A program made the position numbers and the translations under genes. From the NCBI RefSeq assembly GCF_006265175.1, contig NZ_VDCQ01000034.1, positions 1 through 64,000 of the forward strand: 64,000 nucleotides of DNA. Reading direction: 5' to 3'. Origin of the DNA: Paenibacillus hemerocallicola. GTDB taxonomy: Bacteria; Bacillota; Bacilli; Paenibacillales; NBRC-103111. Each line of letters begins with the position of its first letter. Position 1 is the stretch's first letter. Under the pieces are notes generated by a model. The model worked only from the letters and a program-made list of their open reading frames with translations. It ran no database searches and was not told where the DNA came from. This document shows, piece by piece, positions 44,884-53,894 of this stretch.

Positions 44884-45029
44884 GTTCCGATCACCTTGTT
44901 CTTCTCGCAAATTCCCATGTTCCCCCGCCTTTCTCCGAGATGGTATACTGATAGCGAACAGGCCTCGTCTTGTCCCAGGCTGTTCTGGCCTCATCATAAC
45001 AAGGGCTGCGACAAGGGGGAATGTACAGG

Positions 45030-45890
45030 ATGAGAACATACTTAGACTATTCGATTGGACCTTTGCCATTTCGCATCAACAGCCTGCTGGTTTCTCCGTC
45101 CTTATTGAGATTAAGCGGCCTGCGCGTATTTCGCGTAGGGTACTTGCCGGGAAGAACGGGAAGAAGGCGCGATCATGTTTGTCAAACGTGGGCGCTTGCC
45201 TACATCGTCGGCGGACGCGGCTTCTACCAATTGCGCGGATTTTCTGCGCAGAAGGTGCCGGCCGGAAGCCTGATCCTGATTCCTCCCGGCCAAATATACG
45301 ACTACGGTCCCGATGCGGGGCAATACTGGGACGAATACTATGTGCGCTTCGATGGTCCGCGCGTGAGCGAATGGATGAGCTCGGGGTACTTCGAGGCCGG
45401 TACCGTTGCCAGAGTGGGGATTCAACATGGGTGGAAATTCAAGTTTGAGGCGATAGCGGAGTGTTTGGCCAGCGGATTGCCGAATAAGGCGGATCGCGCC
45501 GCACTGCTGCTGGAGTCTCTCCTGTACGAGATAACCGAGGCGCTCGACGGCCAGAGTCCGAAGCCAGGACAGTTGAACGAGCGGACAGCCACCATATTGG
45601 ACGATATTTCCAGTCGGGTGTTCCATCGTTTCGACGCAAACGCCCTCGCCCTCAGTCATCATATGGCCGTTTCCACACTGCGAGCGCTGGTGAAGCAGCA
45701 GACGGGCTTTTCGTTGGGGGAGTATGTAAACCTAGTGAAAATAACGGAGGCCAAGCGGCTGCTCCGGGGCACGGATATACCGGTGAATGAAATCGGTTCC
45801 AGACTCGGCTTTGACGACCCCGCTTACTTTTCCCGCTTATTTCGCAAGCACACCGGGGTCTCCGCAACAGCGTTTCGGAAACGGTTGTGA
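45030..45890 (+). CDS. AraC-family transcriptional regulator
   Basis: This 286-residue regulator has an N-terminal cupin-like sensing domain (WALAYIVGGRGFYQL, GSLILIPPGQIYDYGP) and a C-terminal AraC double helix-turn-helix (ALSHHMAVSTLRALVKQQTG, IPVNEIGSRLGFDDPAYFSR, KHTGVSATAFRKR). It is divergent from the binding-protein/lyase genes with a 146-bp intergenic region, so it most likely activates them in response to a sugar. Start choice: ATG 45030 is spaced better from GGGGG than ATG 45021. Confidence 0.88.
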   Translation: MRTYLDYSIGPLPFRINSLLVSPSLLRLSGLRVFRVGYLPGRTGRRRDHVCQTWALAYIVGGRGFYQLRGFSAQKVPAGSLILIPPGQIYDYGPDAGQYWDEYYVRFDGPRVSEWMSSGYFEAGTVARVGIQHGWKFKFEAIAECLASGLPNKADRAALLLESLLYEITEALDGQSPKPGQLNERTATILDDISSRVFHRFDANALALSHHMAVSTLRALVKQQTGFSLGEYVNLVKITEAKRLLRGTDIPVNEIGSRLGFDDPAYFSRLFRKHTGVSATAFRKRL

Positions 45891-45939
45891 GCGTGATCGC
45901 GATCGGCTCGTTCATAGAAGCGCGACAGTCCGTAAATGC

Positions 45940-45976
45940 AACCAACAGGCTGCCCATCGCCGGCAGCCTGTTGGTT
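45940..45976. terminator. Bidirectional terminator
   Basis: A perfect 15-bp stem (45940-45954 with 45962-45976) has a 7-nt loop. It lies between the AraC gene (rightward) and the thioredoxin-like gene (leftward). The plus-strand tail is tatttagc; it probably serves both genes. Confidence 0.8.
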
Positions 45977-46011
45977 TATTTAGCCATAAACCTACCTTCC
46001 GTACAGCAAAC

Positions 46012-46641
46012 TCATGCGCCCGCTGCGGCGATAGACTTTATCTTCTCAATTATCGCCTGCTTCTCCCGATCACGTACGGTCGGCCGCTTCTCCTTCATAA
46101 GAAATGCGAAATACGCTTTACGAACGGTCTCTTCCAGCTCCGACGGCGCTCTTCCCCGTCCGTCCCATTCGGGATGTTCGTCCCAGAACTGCTCGCCCCA
46201 TATGTTATTCAGCTCCGTAATCGAATCGGGACGCTCGATGAACACTCCCAGCTCTCGGCCCGCCTGGTCGAAAAAGATATACGTCGGGATACGGCTGCGG
46301 CCGTCGGCGGGCGCATAGCTCTCGGCAATGTCCCGATTGTCGGGATCGCGCGGGAGTATACGGAGCTTCAGCTTGCCTGTCTCCTGCTCGATGCGGGCAA
46401 ACAACGGCAAATTGGCCACGACATCCCCGCACCAATCATGAGCCAGCACGAGCACGTCGATAGGTTCGGGGATTTCCGCAAGCGATGCTTGCTCCTCCCC
46501 GGTCAACCGATACGCCTCGTAATTCGCGTTCAATCGATCTGCATTCACTTGGGCGCTCTCTACAAATTGCCGATACGACACGGCTTCCCGAAAGGCGCGT
46601 TCCCTTCTTTGCGGTGTAATGCCGGGCTTGTCAGTACTCAT
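46012..46641 (-). CDS. Thioredoxin-like family protein
   Basis: This 209-residue cytosolic protein matches the Thioredoxin_9 group: VLVLAHDWCGDVVANLPLF carries a single cysteine in a WCGD context, followed by IPTYIFFDQAGRELGVFIERP. Without a second active-site cysteine it is unlikely to be a disulfide reductase and could be a bacillithiol- or sulfur-handling protein. It is the last gene of the sulfur-type uptake cluster, 34 nt after the SBP gene. ATG follows GAAGGGAAG. Confidence 0.8.
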   Translation of the reverse strand: MSTDKPGITPQRRERAFREAVSYRQFVESAQVNADRLNANYEAYRLTGEEQASLAEIPEPIDVLVLAHDWCGDVVANLPLFARIEQETGKLKLRILPRDPDNRDIAESYAPADGRSRIPTYIFFDQAGRELGVFIERPDSITELNNIWGEQFWDEHPEWDGRGRAPSELEETVRKAYFAFLMKEKRPTVRDREKQAIIEKIKSIAAAGA

Positions 46642-46675
46642 TGGATATCTTCCCTTCTTCTATAATAGAAGCTCA

Positions 46676-48325
46676 TTATTTCAAATCCCACTCGTGCACG
46701 TTATACCACATCCCGAGGCGCAGCGGCTTACCGAGCAGAACGTTCTTCGAGACCGCCAACAGCCTTTTCTCCGAATAAATGCTGAGCGAGGGCAACTCGT
46801 CGTGGAGAACGACCTGGAGCTGATCGTATATTTCTTTGCGCTTGGCCGGGTCAAGCTCGATTTGCCCGCGATCGATCAACTCGTCGGCCCGGGCATTTTT
46901 GAATTGCAGCCAATTCCCCGAGTCGTCGCTCTTGTACAGGCTGAAGTAAGCGCTCGGATCGATGCGGAACCCCCGGTTGAAGATCGCCAAGTCGTAATCG
47001 AATTTGCGCACCTTCAGAACGAGCGAAGGCAGATCGTATTTCTCCACCTGAACGTTCAGACCGATTTCAGTCAAGTTTTGCGCCAATATCTCGCCCGCCT
47101 GCTCCCGGTTCTTGTTGCCGACCGGGATTAGGAAGCGGATCGGTTGCTTGAAGTCCCAGTTTGCTTCCTTGAGCAGCTGCTTGGCCTTTTCGGGATCGTA
47201 ACCGTAAGGCTTGATGCTCGAATTGTAGTTCGGATGGCCGATCGGGACCGGACCGTCGAGCAAGTCCGCATGACCTTTGAACAGCTGGTCGACGATCAAT
47301 TTGCGGTTCAGCGCGTGAGCGAACGCCTGACGCACTTTCGGTTCGGCAAACCGCTTCGTGTTGAAATACAACTCGGCCGGCTCGGTCGGCTCCGAAGAGG
47401 TCAGAGCAATGTTCGTCAAGCTTTTGACCTTTTCGAAATCGGTAATCGGGATTATGCCGCCTTTTACGAGGTTCATATGGATTTCGCCGGTTTGCAGCTG
47501 GGCGATCAAGTTTTCCGCAGGAAGCTGCTTGATGATGATTTTATCGACCTTCGGCTTGCCCAGGTAGTAATTTTCGTTTCTGACCGCCTCGATGTAAGAG
47601 CCTTTTACGAATTTGGAAAATTTGAACGGACCGATCGTCACCTGCGGATTCTGGAAGTAAGGATGCGTATTGATCTGATCCTTCGGTACGTCCTTTAGAA
47701 TATGCTTCGGAATGAAATAAGCTTTGGTCGCGAACGTCTCCTTGAACAAGGTCGGAGCAATCGGCGTTTTCGTCTTAATCTCGATCGTCTGGGCATCAAT
47801 CACGTTCAGTCCGCTAATCGAAGCAACGTCTTCATCCAACTTGCCCGCCGTATTCAGCCCTTGAATAAAGTTGAAATTGAAATGGGTGTCCACGAGCGGA
47901 TGAAGAGCCGTATTCAACGTGAATTCGATGTCCGCTGTCGTAAAGGGCTGGCCGTCGTTCCATTTGGCGGCGGGATTCAGCTTGATGACGTAAGTCTGGT
48001 TGTCCTTCGTCTCGATCGAATTGGCCAGCTTGGGCAAAAATTCAAATTTGTCGTTCACATCGAGCAACGTATCGTTAAAAGGCAGAATAGAAATATCGGC
48101 ATCGGGATTTTTGATTTGCCCGACTGTGGTCGCAGGATTGACGGCACCAAGATAAATCACTTTTTCCTTCTGTCCTGACGAGGAAGACGACGCCTTCTGT
48201 CCCGGAGCGGGATCGCCGGCGGACGAATCGGGGTTTGCCGCCGGCTTGGCGGAAGTGCAGGCGGCCAGCATGAACAACAGCGCAATCAACGCGCCTATCG
48301 TGATTAATCGGTATGAATGCTTCAT
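46676..48325 (-). CDS. Peptide/nickel-type ABC transporter substrate-binding lipoprotein
   Basis: This 549-residue lipoprotein (lipobox MLAAC, then a Ser/Ala-rich linker) belongs to SBP family 5, the OppA/DppA/NikA group (KWNDGQPFTTADIEFTLNTA, FNTKRFAEPKVRQAFAHALN, YGYDPEKAKQLLKEANWDF). It should capture a small peptide or another small organic solute and deliver it to the permease pair encoded upstream. The neighbours (flavin monooxygenase, rhodanese) suggest the solute contains sulfur, for example a thio-peptide or sulfonate. Confidence 0.9.
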   Translation of the reverse strand: MKHSYRLITIGALIALLFMLAACTSAKPAANPDSSAGDPAPGQKASSSSSGQKEKVIYLGAVNPATTVGQIKNPDADISILPFNDTLLDVNDKFEFLPKLANSIETKDNQTYVIKLNPAAKWNDGQPFTTADIEFTLNTALHPLVDTHFNFNFIQGLNTAGKLDEDVASISGLNVIDAQTIEIKTKTPIAPTLFKETFATKAYFIPKHILKDVPKDQINTHPYFQNPQVTIGPFKFSKFVKGSYIEAVRNENYYLGKPKVDKIIIKQLPAENLIAQLQTGEIHMNLVKGGIIPITDFEKVKSLTNIALTSSEPTEPAELYFNTKRFAEPKVRQAFAHALNRKLIVDQLFKGHADLLDGPVPIGHPNYNSSIKPYGYDPEKAKQLLKEANWDFKQPIRFLIPVGNKNREQAGEILAQNLTEIGLNVQVEKYDLPSLVLKVRKFDYDLAIFNRGFRIDPSAYFSLYKSDDSGNWLQFKNARADELIDRGQIELDPAKRKEIYDQLQVVLHDELPSLSIYSEKRLLAVSKNVLLGKPLRLGMWYNVHEWDLK

Positions 48326-48395
48326 GTTCGTTAAATCCTCCGTTTGCGTATGTTATTCGAACGTCCTGACATCCCATGGAGGGAAATCGACTCGG

Positions 48396-49727
48396 CTACC
48401 GTCCGACTCGCGCCTTGCTGTACCGATTCTCCGGGAAAGCGAGACCGAGATTGCCCCTTAGCGTATCATGCTCGTATTCGCTGCGGAACAAATTCCGCTG
48501 CCGCAAAATCGGAATGACCCGCTCGACGAAATAAGCGAGTCCGTCCGGATGCGCGGAACCGACGAGGAAGCCGTCCGCGGCCCCTTGCTCGAACCATTCC
48601 TGCATCGTGTCCGCCACTTGGATCGCCGAACCGACGAACGTATCGTCCGGCGTACCGAAGCGCAGCGCCGTTTCGCGGAGCGTGAGACTTTCCCGCTTCG
48701 CCACCCGCTTGATGCGGTCCGTCAGGCTGCGGTAGCCGTTGCTCCCATCGTCGCCGATATCGGGAAACGGCTCGTCCAACGGGTAATCGGCAAAGCGGAC
48801 GGAAGGAAATTTGTGCTGAATCTGGAGCAGCGCCTCTTCGATCGCAATGTCCCCCGCAACCTCCCGGTATTTGCGCCGGGCCTCCTCTTCCGTATGACCG
48901 GCTATTTGGCTAATCCCCGGGAAAATGAGCAAGTCGTCCGGCGATCGTCCGCTGTCAGCCACCCGCCGCTTCATGTCTTTGTAGAAATCCTGCGCTTCCT
49001 CGAGCGTCTCCGGAGTCGTATAGATCGCGCTTGCGCTTCTCGCAGCCAAGTTGCGCCCGGACTCCGAGCCTCCCGCCTGGAAGATGACCGGCTGCCCTTG
49101 ACGGGAGCGGGCAATATTTAGCGGACCTTGCACGGCAAAAAATTCGCCCTTGTGGTTCAACTCATGCAGCTTGGCCGGATCGTAAAACCGTCCCGTCGCT
49201 TTGTCGCCGACGAAGGCGTCGTCTTCCCAGGAATCCCATAGCCCGCGCACGACCTGCAAATGTTCCTCGGCCAGCCGGTAGCGGACGTCGTGCGGCAAAT
49301 GCTCGGTTCTGCCGTAGTTTCTCGCCGCCCCCTCCAGTCCGGTAGTAACCACGTTCCAGCCTGCCCGTCCGCCGCTAATATGGTCGAGCGAGGCGAACTG
49401 CCTGGCTACCGTGTAAGGCTCGCTGAACGAGGTGGTGACGGTGCCGACCAGACCGATCTTCCTCGTAACCGCCGCGACCGCCGACAGGATCGTGAGCGGC
49501 TCGAGCCGGTTCAAAACGCTGGGCGTCGAGCTCCCGTCAATATAGGGGCTATCGGCCATAAAAATGAAATCGAACTTGCCCGCCTCCGCGATTTGCGCCT
49601 GCTGCACATGATGATCCAGGCTCACATTGGCGCCGAGATCGACCAGCGGATGCCTCCATGCCGTTCGGCTGCTTTTGCCGATGCCGAAAAAACGCGCACC
49701 CAGCTTCATTTGACGACTGTTTCCCAA
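48396..49727 (-). CDS. LLM-class flavin-dependent monooxygenase (NtaA/SnaA/DszA type)
   Basis: This 443-residue protein is a bacterial luciferase-like FMNH2-dependent monooxygenase of the NtaA/SnaA/DszA/SsuD group (FDFIFMADSPYIDG, EPYTVARQFASLDHISGGRAGWNVVT, PVIFQAGGSESGRNLA, DGFLVGSAHPDGLAYFVERVIPIL). Members cleave C-S or C-N bonds in compounds such as sulfonates, sulfones and nitrilotriacetate, with reduced FMN from a partner reductase; none is adjacent. The start is TTG behind GGGGGAG. It sits between the permease and SBP genes of one cluster. Confidence 0.9.
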   Translation of the reverse strand: MGNSRQMKLGARFFGIGKSSRTAWRHPLVDLGANVSLDHHVQQAQIAEAGKFDFIFMADSPYIDGSSTPSVLNRLEPLTILSAVAAVTRKIGLVGTVTTSFSEPYTVARQFASLDHISGGRAGWNVVTTGLEGAARNYGRTEHLPHDVRYRLAEEHLQVVRGLWDSWEDDAFVGDKATGRFYDPAKLHELNHKGEFFAVQGPLNIARSRQGQPVIFQAGGSESGRNLAARSASAIYTTPETLEEAQDFYKDMKRRVADSGRSPDDLLIFPGISQIAGHTEEEARRKYREVAGDIAIEEALLQIQHKFPSVRFADYPLDEPFPDIGDDGSNGYRSLTDRIKRVAKRESLTLRETALRFGTPDDTFVGSAIQVADTMQEWFEQGAADGFLVGSAHPDGLAYFVERVIPILRQRNLFRSEYEHDTLRGNLGLAFPENRYSKARVGR

Positions 49728-49753
49728 AGTGCTCTCCCCCCGATGTATGGTCG

Positions 49754-50665
49754 TTACTGCCGGGCGTCAAGCGCGTCGCGCAAGCCGTCTCCGACAAAAT
49801 TGATGGCCAGAACGGTAATCAAAATCATCGTTCCCGCCGGAATCCACAGCCAAGGCTGATTGGTCAGCACAGTCAACGACTGCGCATCCGACAGCATATT
49901 GCCCCAGCTGGCCGTCGGCGGACGCACGCCCATGCCGAGAAAGCTGAGCCCCGCCTCGCTGCGGATCGCCGCGGCAACGCCGAACGTCGCATTGACGATG
50001 ATCGGTCCGATCGCGTTCGGGAATATATGGCGGAATAAAATTCTCGGCGTGCTCAGTCCGAGCGCAATGCCCGCCTTTACATAATCGAGCTGCTTGATCG
50101 ACAGCACGCTGCCTCTTACGAGCCGCGCTACGTCGGGCCACGAGAATAGGGCAAGCACCAGGATAATCGTCGTCGTGCTCGCGCCGAGTACGCTCATAAC
50201 AACGAGGATAACCATCAGCGACGGAAAGGACATGAATATATCCGTTATTCGCATGACTGCCTGGTCTACCCAGCCGCCGAAGTAGGCCGACAGGAGCCCG
50301 ACCGCCGTACCGAAGGCGACATAGATGGCGACCGTGGCGAAACCGACGATGAGCGAAATACGAGTAGCGTATATAAGCCGGCTCAGTACGTCGCGTCCGA
50401 CCTGATCGGTGCCCAGCCAATGCTCAGCGGACGGGGCCGCGGAGAAATAAAACGTGACCGCATTCGGGTTTTTGGGCGCCAGCGCCGGAGCGAAGACGGC
50501 CACGGCCAGGAGCAGCACCGTAACCGCCAGTCCCGCGACGGCCGCCTTATGCCGCGCGAACCGTCTCCATATTTGCATCCAGACTTGATCGGAGGCGTCC
50601 TCCCGTTCCTTGTCCGTTATTGCCGCATGCCGAATTTCGTATCCCTTGTATCCGGATGACGCCAC
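49754..50665 (-). CDS. ABC transporter permease (DppC/OppC type)
   Basis: This 303-residue inner-membrane protein has an N-terminal cytosolic segment, a first helix (VAGLAVTVLLLAVAVFAPAL), the WLGTDQVGRDVLSRLIYATRISL motif typical of DppC/OppC, and five more helices. The EAA-type loop lies near DYVKAGIALGLSTPRILFRHIFPN. GTG start behind AGAGGTGG. It pairs with the DppB-like permease immediately upstream. Confidence 0.92.
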   Translation of the reverse strand: MASSGYKGYEIRHAAITDKEREDASDQVWMQIWRRFARHKAAVAGLAVTVLLLAVAVFAPALAPKNPNAVTFYFSAAPSAEHWLGTDQVGRDVLSRLIYATRISLIVGFATVAIYVAFGTAVGLLSAYFGGWVDQAVMRITDIFMSFPSLMVILVVMSVLGASTTTIILVLALFSWPDVARLVRGSVLSIKQLDYVKAGIALGLSTPRILFRHIFPNAIGPIIVNATFGVAAAIRSEAGLSFLGMGVRPPTASWGNMLSDAQSLTVLTNQPWLWIPAGTMILITVLAINFVGDGLRDALDARQ

Positions 50666-50680
50666 AAGCCCACCTCTTCT

Positions 50681-51634
50681 CTATTCATTCGGATTAATGC
50701 GCGGATCGGCCGCCTTGTACAGCACATCCGTAATCAGATTGACCAGCAGCACGAAGAGAGCCGCCACCAGATTCAATCCCATCAGCGTCGGATAGTCGCG
50801 CGACAGGATCGATTGGATCGTCAGTTGACCGAGACCCGGCCATTGGAACACTTGCTCGATCAAAATGCTGCCGCCCAGCAGCTGCGGCACCTCCGCCCCG
50901 ACCACGGTAATAATCGGAAGCAGCGTATTGCGCAGCGCATGCTTGTTGACGACGACGAACGGATGCAGCCCTTTGGCATGTGCGGTACGCAAGTAGTCCT
51001 GCTTCAGCACTTCGAGCATACCGGCTCGCACGTAGCGCACTTTTTTGCCCGCTATCAGCACGCCGAGTACGAACACGGGCAATATCATGTGCCGGATCCG
51101 GTCCCAAAAGCCTCCGTCCCCGCCTAGCGTCATCATCCCTCCGCTCGGCAGCCAGCTCAAATGCACGGCGAATATATAAATGAGAGCCAGTCCGAAAAAA
51201 AACTGCGGGATGGACGTGCCGACGAAGGATAGGCCGGTTACGATATAGTCGAACCTGCTGTTTTGCCTTACGGCGCTGGCTACGCCGACGGGAATGGCGA
51301 TAGCCAGCCCAAGCGCCATGGAAGCGGCCGTCAACAGCACGGTAGGCCATAAACGTTCCGCGATCAGTTGTGTCACCGGGGCGAACGAGCTGAACGAGTA
51401 GCCCAAATGCCCTTGCATGAGCGTCAGCAGCCACTTCCAGTATTGCAGCCAGATCGGATCGTTTAATCCGAGCAGCTCTTTCCTCGCCTCCAGCATCTCC
51501 TGCGGCAGATTCGGGTCCAGCATCAAATCTACCGGGTTGCCGGGCGCCATATTGATAATCGCGAAGTCGATCACCGTAATGCCGAACAGCACCGGAATCG
51601 CGATCAGCAGCCGCCTTGCGATATAGGGAACTAT
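50681..51634 (-). CDS. ABC transporter permease (DppB/OppB type), probable ATA start
   Basis: This DppB-type permease has six helices and the EAA-type loop (DYLRTAHAKGLHPFVVVNKHALRN). A GTG at 51592 would give 303 residues but would remove half of the first helix. The frame stays open for 14 more codons, encoding VPYIARRLLIAIPVLFGI, the usual DppB N-terminus (compare RYIARRLL in relatives). It begins at an ATA (51634-51632), 5 nt after GAGGGG, and overlaps the TAG of the upstream gene as ATAG. No ATG, GTG or TTG is available there. I therefore give the longer form, with 51592 as the conservative alternative. Confidence 0.85.
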   Translation of the reverse strand: MVPYIARRLLIAIPVLFGITVIDFAIINMAPGNPVDLMLDPNLPQEMLEARKELLGLNDPIWLQYWKWLLTLMQGHLGYSFSSFAPVTQLIAERLWPTVLLTAASMALGLAIAIPVGVASAVRQNSRFDYIVTGLSFVGTSIPQFFFGLALIYIFAVHLSWLPSGGMMTLGGDGGFWDRIRHMILPVFVLGVLIAGKKVRYVRAGMLEVLKQDYLRTAHAKGLHPFVVVNKHALRNTLLPIITVVGAEVPQLLGGSILIEQVFQWPGLGQLTIQSILSRDYPTLMGLNLVAALFVLLVNLITDVLYKAADPRINPNE

Positions 51635-52656
51635 CGGAACCCCTCCTCATCGAGCCGTCCGTTCAGCGGCAAATGGCAGGCGACCGCATGCGCTCCACCC
51701 GTTAACAGCGGCTCTTCGCGTCTGCATCGCTCCTCGGCGAAAGGGCAGCGCGTATGAAACCGGCAGCCCTGCGGCGGGTTTGCCGGACTCGGCACGTCGC
51801 CTTGGATCAGGATGCGCTTGTCAGATCGAAGGGTCGGGTCCGGAGGCGGATAAGCGCTGAGCAATATTCGCGTGTACGGATGCTTCGGACTCTGGAACAA
51901 AGCGCGCTTGTCTGCAATTTCCACGATTTTGCCGAGATACATGACCGCGACCCGTGAGCTTATATGCTTGACCGCGCCGATGCCGTGAGCGATGAACAAA
52001 TAAGTGAGCCGCAGCTCCCGCTGCAGATCGGACAGCAGATTCAGAATCTGAGCCTGAATCGACACGTCCAGCGCGGATATCGGCTCGTCGCACACGATCA
52101 GCTTCGGCTCGAAGCTGATCGCTCGCGCAATCCCGATGCGTTGGCGCTGGCCGCCCGAGAACTCGTGCGGAAACCGGTTTTTATAGGCTCGGGGTAGTCC
52201 CACCATGTCGAGCAGCCGTTCCACTTCTCCCTCGATCCGGCTTCGCTCGACCAGACGGTGAACGATTAGGGGTTCCGCCAAAATGTCTCCGATCCGTTTT
52301 CGCGGATTCAGCGAGGAATAAGGGTCCTGGAAAATGATCTGCAGCCGTTTGCGAACCGGCTTCATGGCACGTTGCGAATAACGGGAGATGTCCGTGTTCT
52401 CGAACAAAATGCGTCCTTCCTGCGGATTTTCCAGTCTGACGATCGACCGGCCCAACGTCGATTTCCCGCAGCCCGACTCCCCGACCAGCCCCAGCGTTTC
52501 TCCGGCATTCAGGCTCAGACTGACATCGTCCACCGCCTTGACGTGGCCGACGGTTCTCGAGAACATGCCGCCTTTGATCGGGTAGTGCATCTTCAAATGC
52601 TCGATTTGCAGCAGGGGCCGTTCCGCTGCAAGCTCGCGATTGGCCTGCTCGCTCAT
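51631..52656 (-). CDS. Oligopeptide-type ABC transporter ATP-binding protein (OppF/DppF type)
   Basis: This 341-residue ATPase has Walker A GESGCGKST, signature FSGGQRQRIGIARAI, Walker B LIVCDEPISALD and the C-terminal oligopeptide-transporter extension with cysteines (PPQGCRFHTRCPFAEERCRR) that in relatives can hold an iron-sulfur cluster. It overlaps the OppD-type gene as ATGA and the permease gene as ATAG. It energises uptake together with its OppD-type partner. Confidence 0.92.
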   Translation of the reverse strand: MSEQANRELAAERPLLQIEHLKMHYPIKGGMFSRTVGHVKAVDDVSLSLNAGETLGLVGESGCGKSTLGRSIVRLENPQEGRILFENTDISRYSQRAMKPVRKRLQIIFQDPYSSLNPRKRIGDILAEPLIVHRLVERSRIEGEVERLLDMVGLPRAYKNRFPHEFSGGQRQRIGIARAISFEPKLIVCDEPISALDVSIQAQILNLLSDLQRELRLTYLFIAHGIGAVKHISSRVAVMYLGKIVEIADKRALFQSPKHPYTRILLSAYPPPDPTLRSDKRILIQGDVPSPANPPQGCRFHTRCPFAEERCRREEPLLTGGAHAVACHLPLNGRLDEEGFR

Positions 52657-53672
52657 GCCTTCTCCTCCCGCGGACCGGGTTCGTTACGCTTCTGCCTGCT
52701 GCCGAACGCTTCCCAGCACCTCACCTGATGATGCGGACCTATCGGCTCGAGCTGCGGTTGCTCCCGTCTGCATCGCTCGGTAGCCGCCGCGCAACGGGGA
52801 TGGAAACGGCAGCCTTGCGGCATCCGCTCCGGCGAGGGTACCGCTCCGGGTATGGCGTAGAGCCGCTCCTCGCCTACGTCCTCTTCCAGCCGCGGGAGCG
52901 AGTGCAGCAAGCCTTGCGTATAGGGATGAAGCGGTTCGCGAAATAATGTGAACACATCCGCTTCCTCGACGATTTGGCCCGCGTACATGACGACTACTTT
53001 GTCAGCCATCTCCGCTACCACCCCCAAGTCATGCGTAATAAGCATGATCGCCGCACCGCTGTCGTCGCGAATCCGCTTCATCAGCTCGAGAATTTGCGCC
53101 TGGATCGTCACGTCCAAAGCGGTTGTCGGCTCGTCGGCAATCAACAGTCTGGGCGTGCACGACAGCGCGATGGCGATCATGACCCGCTGTCTCATCCCGC
53201 CCGACAGCGTATGGGGATAGACGTTCATCACCGCTTCGGCGCGGGGAATGCCGACCTTCCGCAGCATGTCGATGGCGTGCCTGTTCGCTTCCTTGCGGGA
53301 TAATGACGTATGACGCCGAATCGCTTCCACAATCTGATCTCCGATCGTAAGGACGGGATTCAACGAGCTCATCGGCTCCTGAAAAACCATTGCAATCTCT
53401 CTTCCCCGAATATGGCGCAGCTCCGCTTCCGAAAGTTTGGCCAGATCGATTCCGTCAAAGCGGATCTCTCCTTTGGCGATACGGCCTTTCGCACCCAGCA
53501 AGCGGATAACGGATAGCGAGGTAACGCTTTTCCCCGAGCCGGATTCGCCCACTACCCCTATTGTTTCGCCGGGTTTAATTTGAAAACTGACCTCATCGAC
53601 GGCGACGATTTCCCCTTCATCCGTATGAAATACGGTTTGCAATCGGTCAACCTCCAGCAAATTACCCATCAT
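52653..53672 (-). CDS. Oligopeptide-type ABC transporter ATP-binding protein (OppD/DppD type)
   Basis: This 339-residue ATPase has Walker A GESGSGKSV, signature LSGGMRQRVMIAIAL, Walker B LLIADEPTTALD and the C-terminal extension PQGCRFHPRCAAATERCRR. Start at the first of two ATGs, 6 nt after AGGTGG. It is the first transporter gene; a terminator hairpin lies upstream of it, so it has its own promoter or depends on read-through from the rhodanese gene. Confidence 0.92.
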   Translation of the reverse strand: MMGNLLEVDRLQTVFHTDEGEIVAVDEVSFQIKPGETIGVVGESGSGKSVTSLSVIRLLGAKGRIAKGEIRFDGIDLAKLSEAELRHIRGREIAMVFQEPMSSLNPVLTIGDQIVEAIRRHTSLSRKEANRHAIDMLRKVGIPRAEAVMNVYPHTLSGGMRQRVMIAIALSCTPRLLIADEPTTALDVTIQAQILELMKRIRDDSGAAIMLITHDLGVVAEMADKVVVMYAGQIVEEADVFTLFREPLHPYTQGLLHSLPRLEEDVGEERLYAIPGAVPSPERMPQGCRFHPRCAAATERCRREQPQLEPIGPHHQVRCWEAFGSRQKRNEPGPREEKA

Positions 53673-53750
53673 GTTTCCCCACCTCGTGCTCGATTGAACG
53701 GTTATGCCGGCAATGGCGTATCGGCTGGCACCGCGAAGGTTGCCCCACGG

Positions 53751-53804
53751 AAAAAAGACAACCGAAGAGTCGTCTTGTCATGCAAGACATTCTCTCCGGT
53801 TGTC
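53751..53804 (-). terminator. Rho-independent terminator after the rhodanese gene
   Basis: A 13-bp stem with one mismatch (53757-53769 with 53792-53804) encloses an inner GTCTTG/CAAGAC stem. On the minus strand it is followed by six Ts. Confidence 0.8.
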
Positions 53805-53894
53805 CGGTTGAAATGATGCTATGGGATTGGGCTTTGCTCCCGATATCCAAGGTCGGACTGTGGAGGGATACAAATGCCGCTTTGCACTCAGAAA

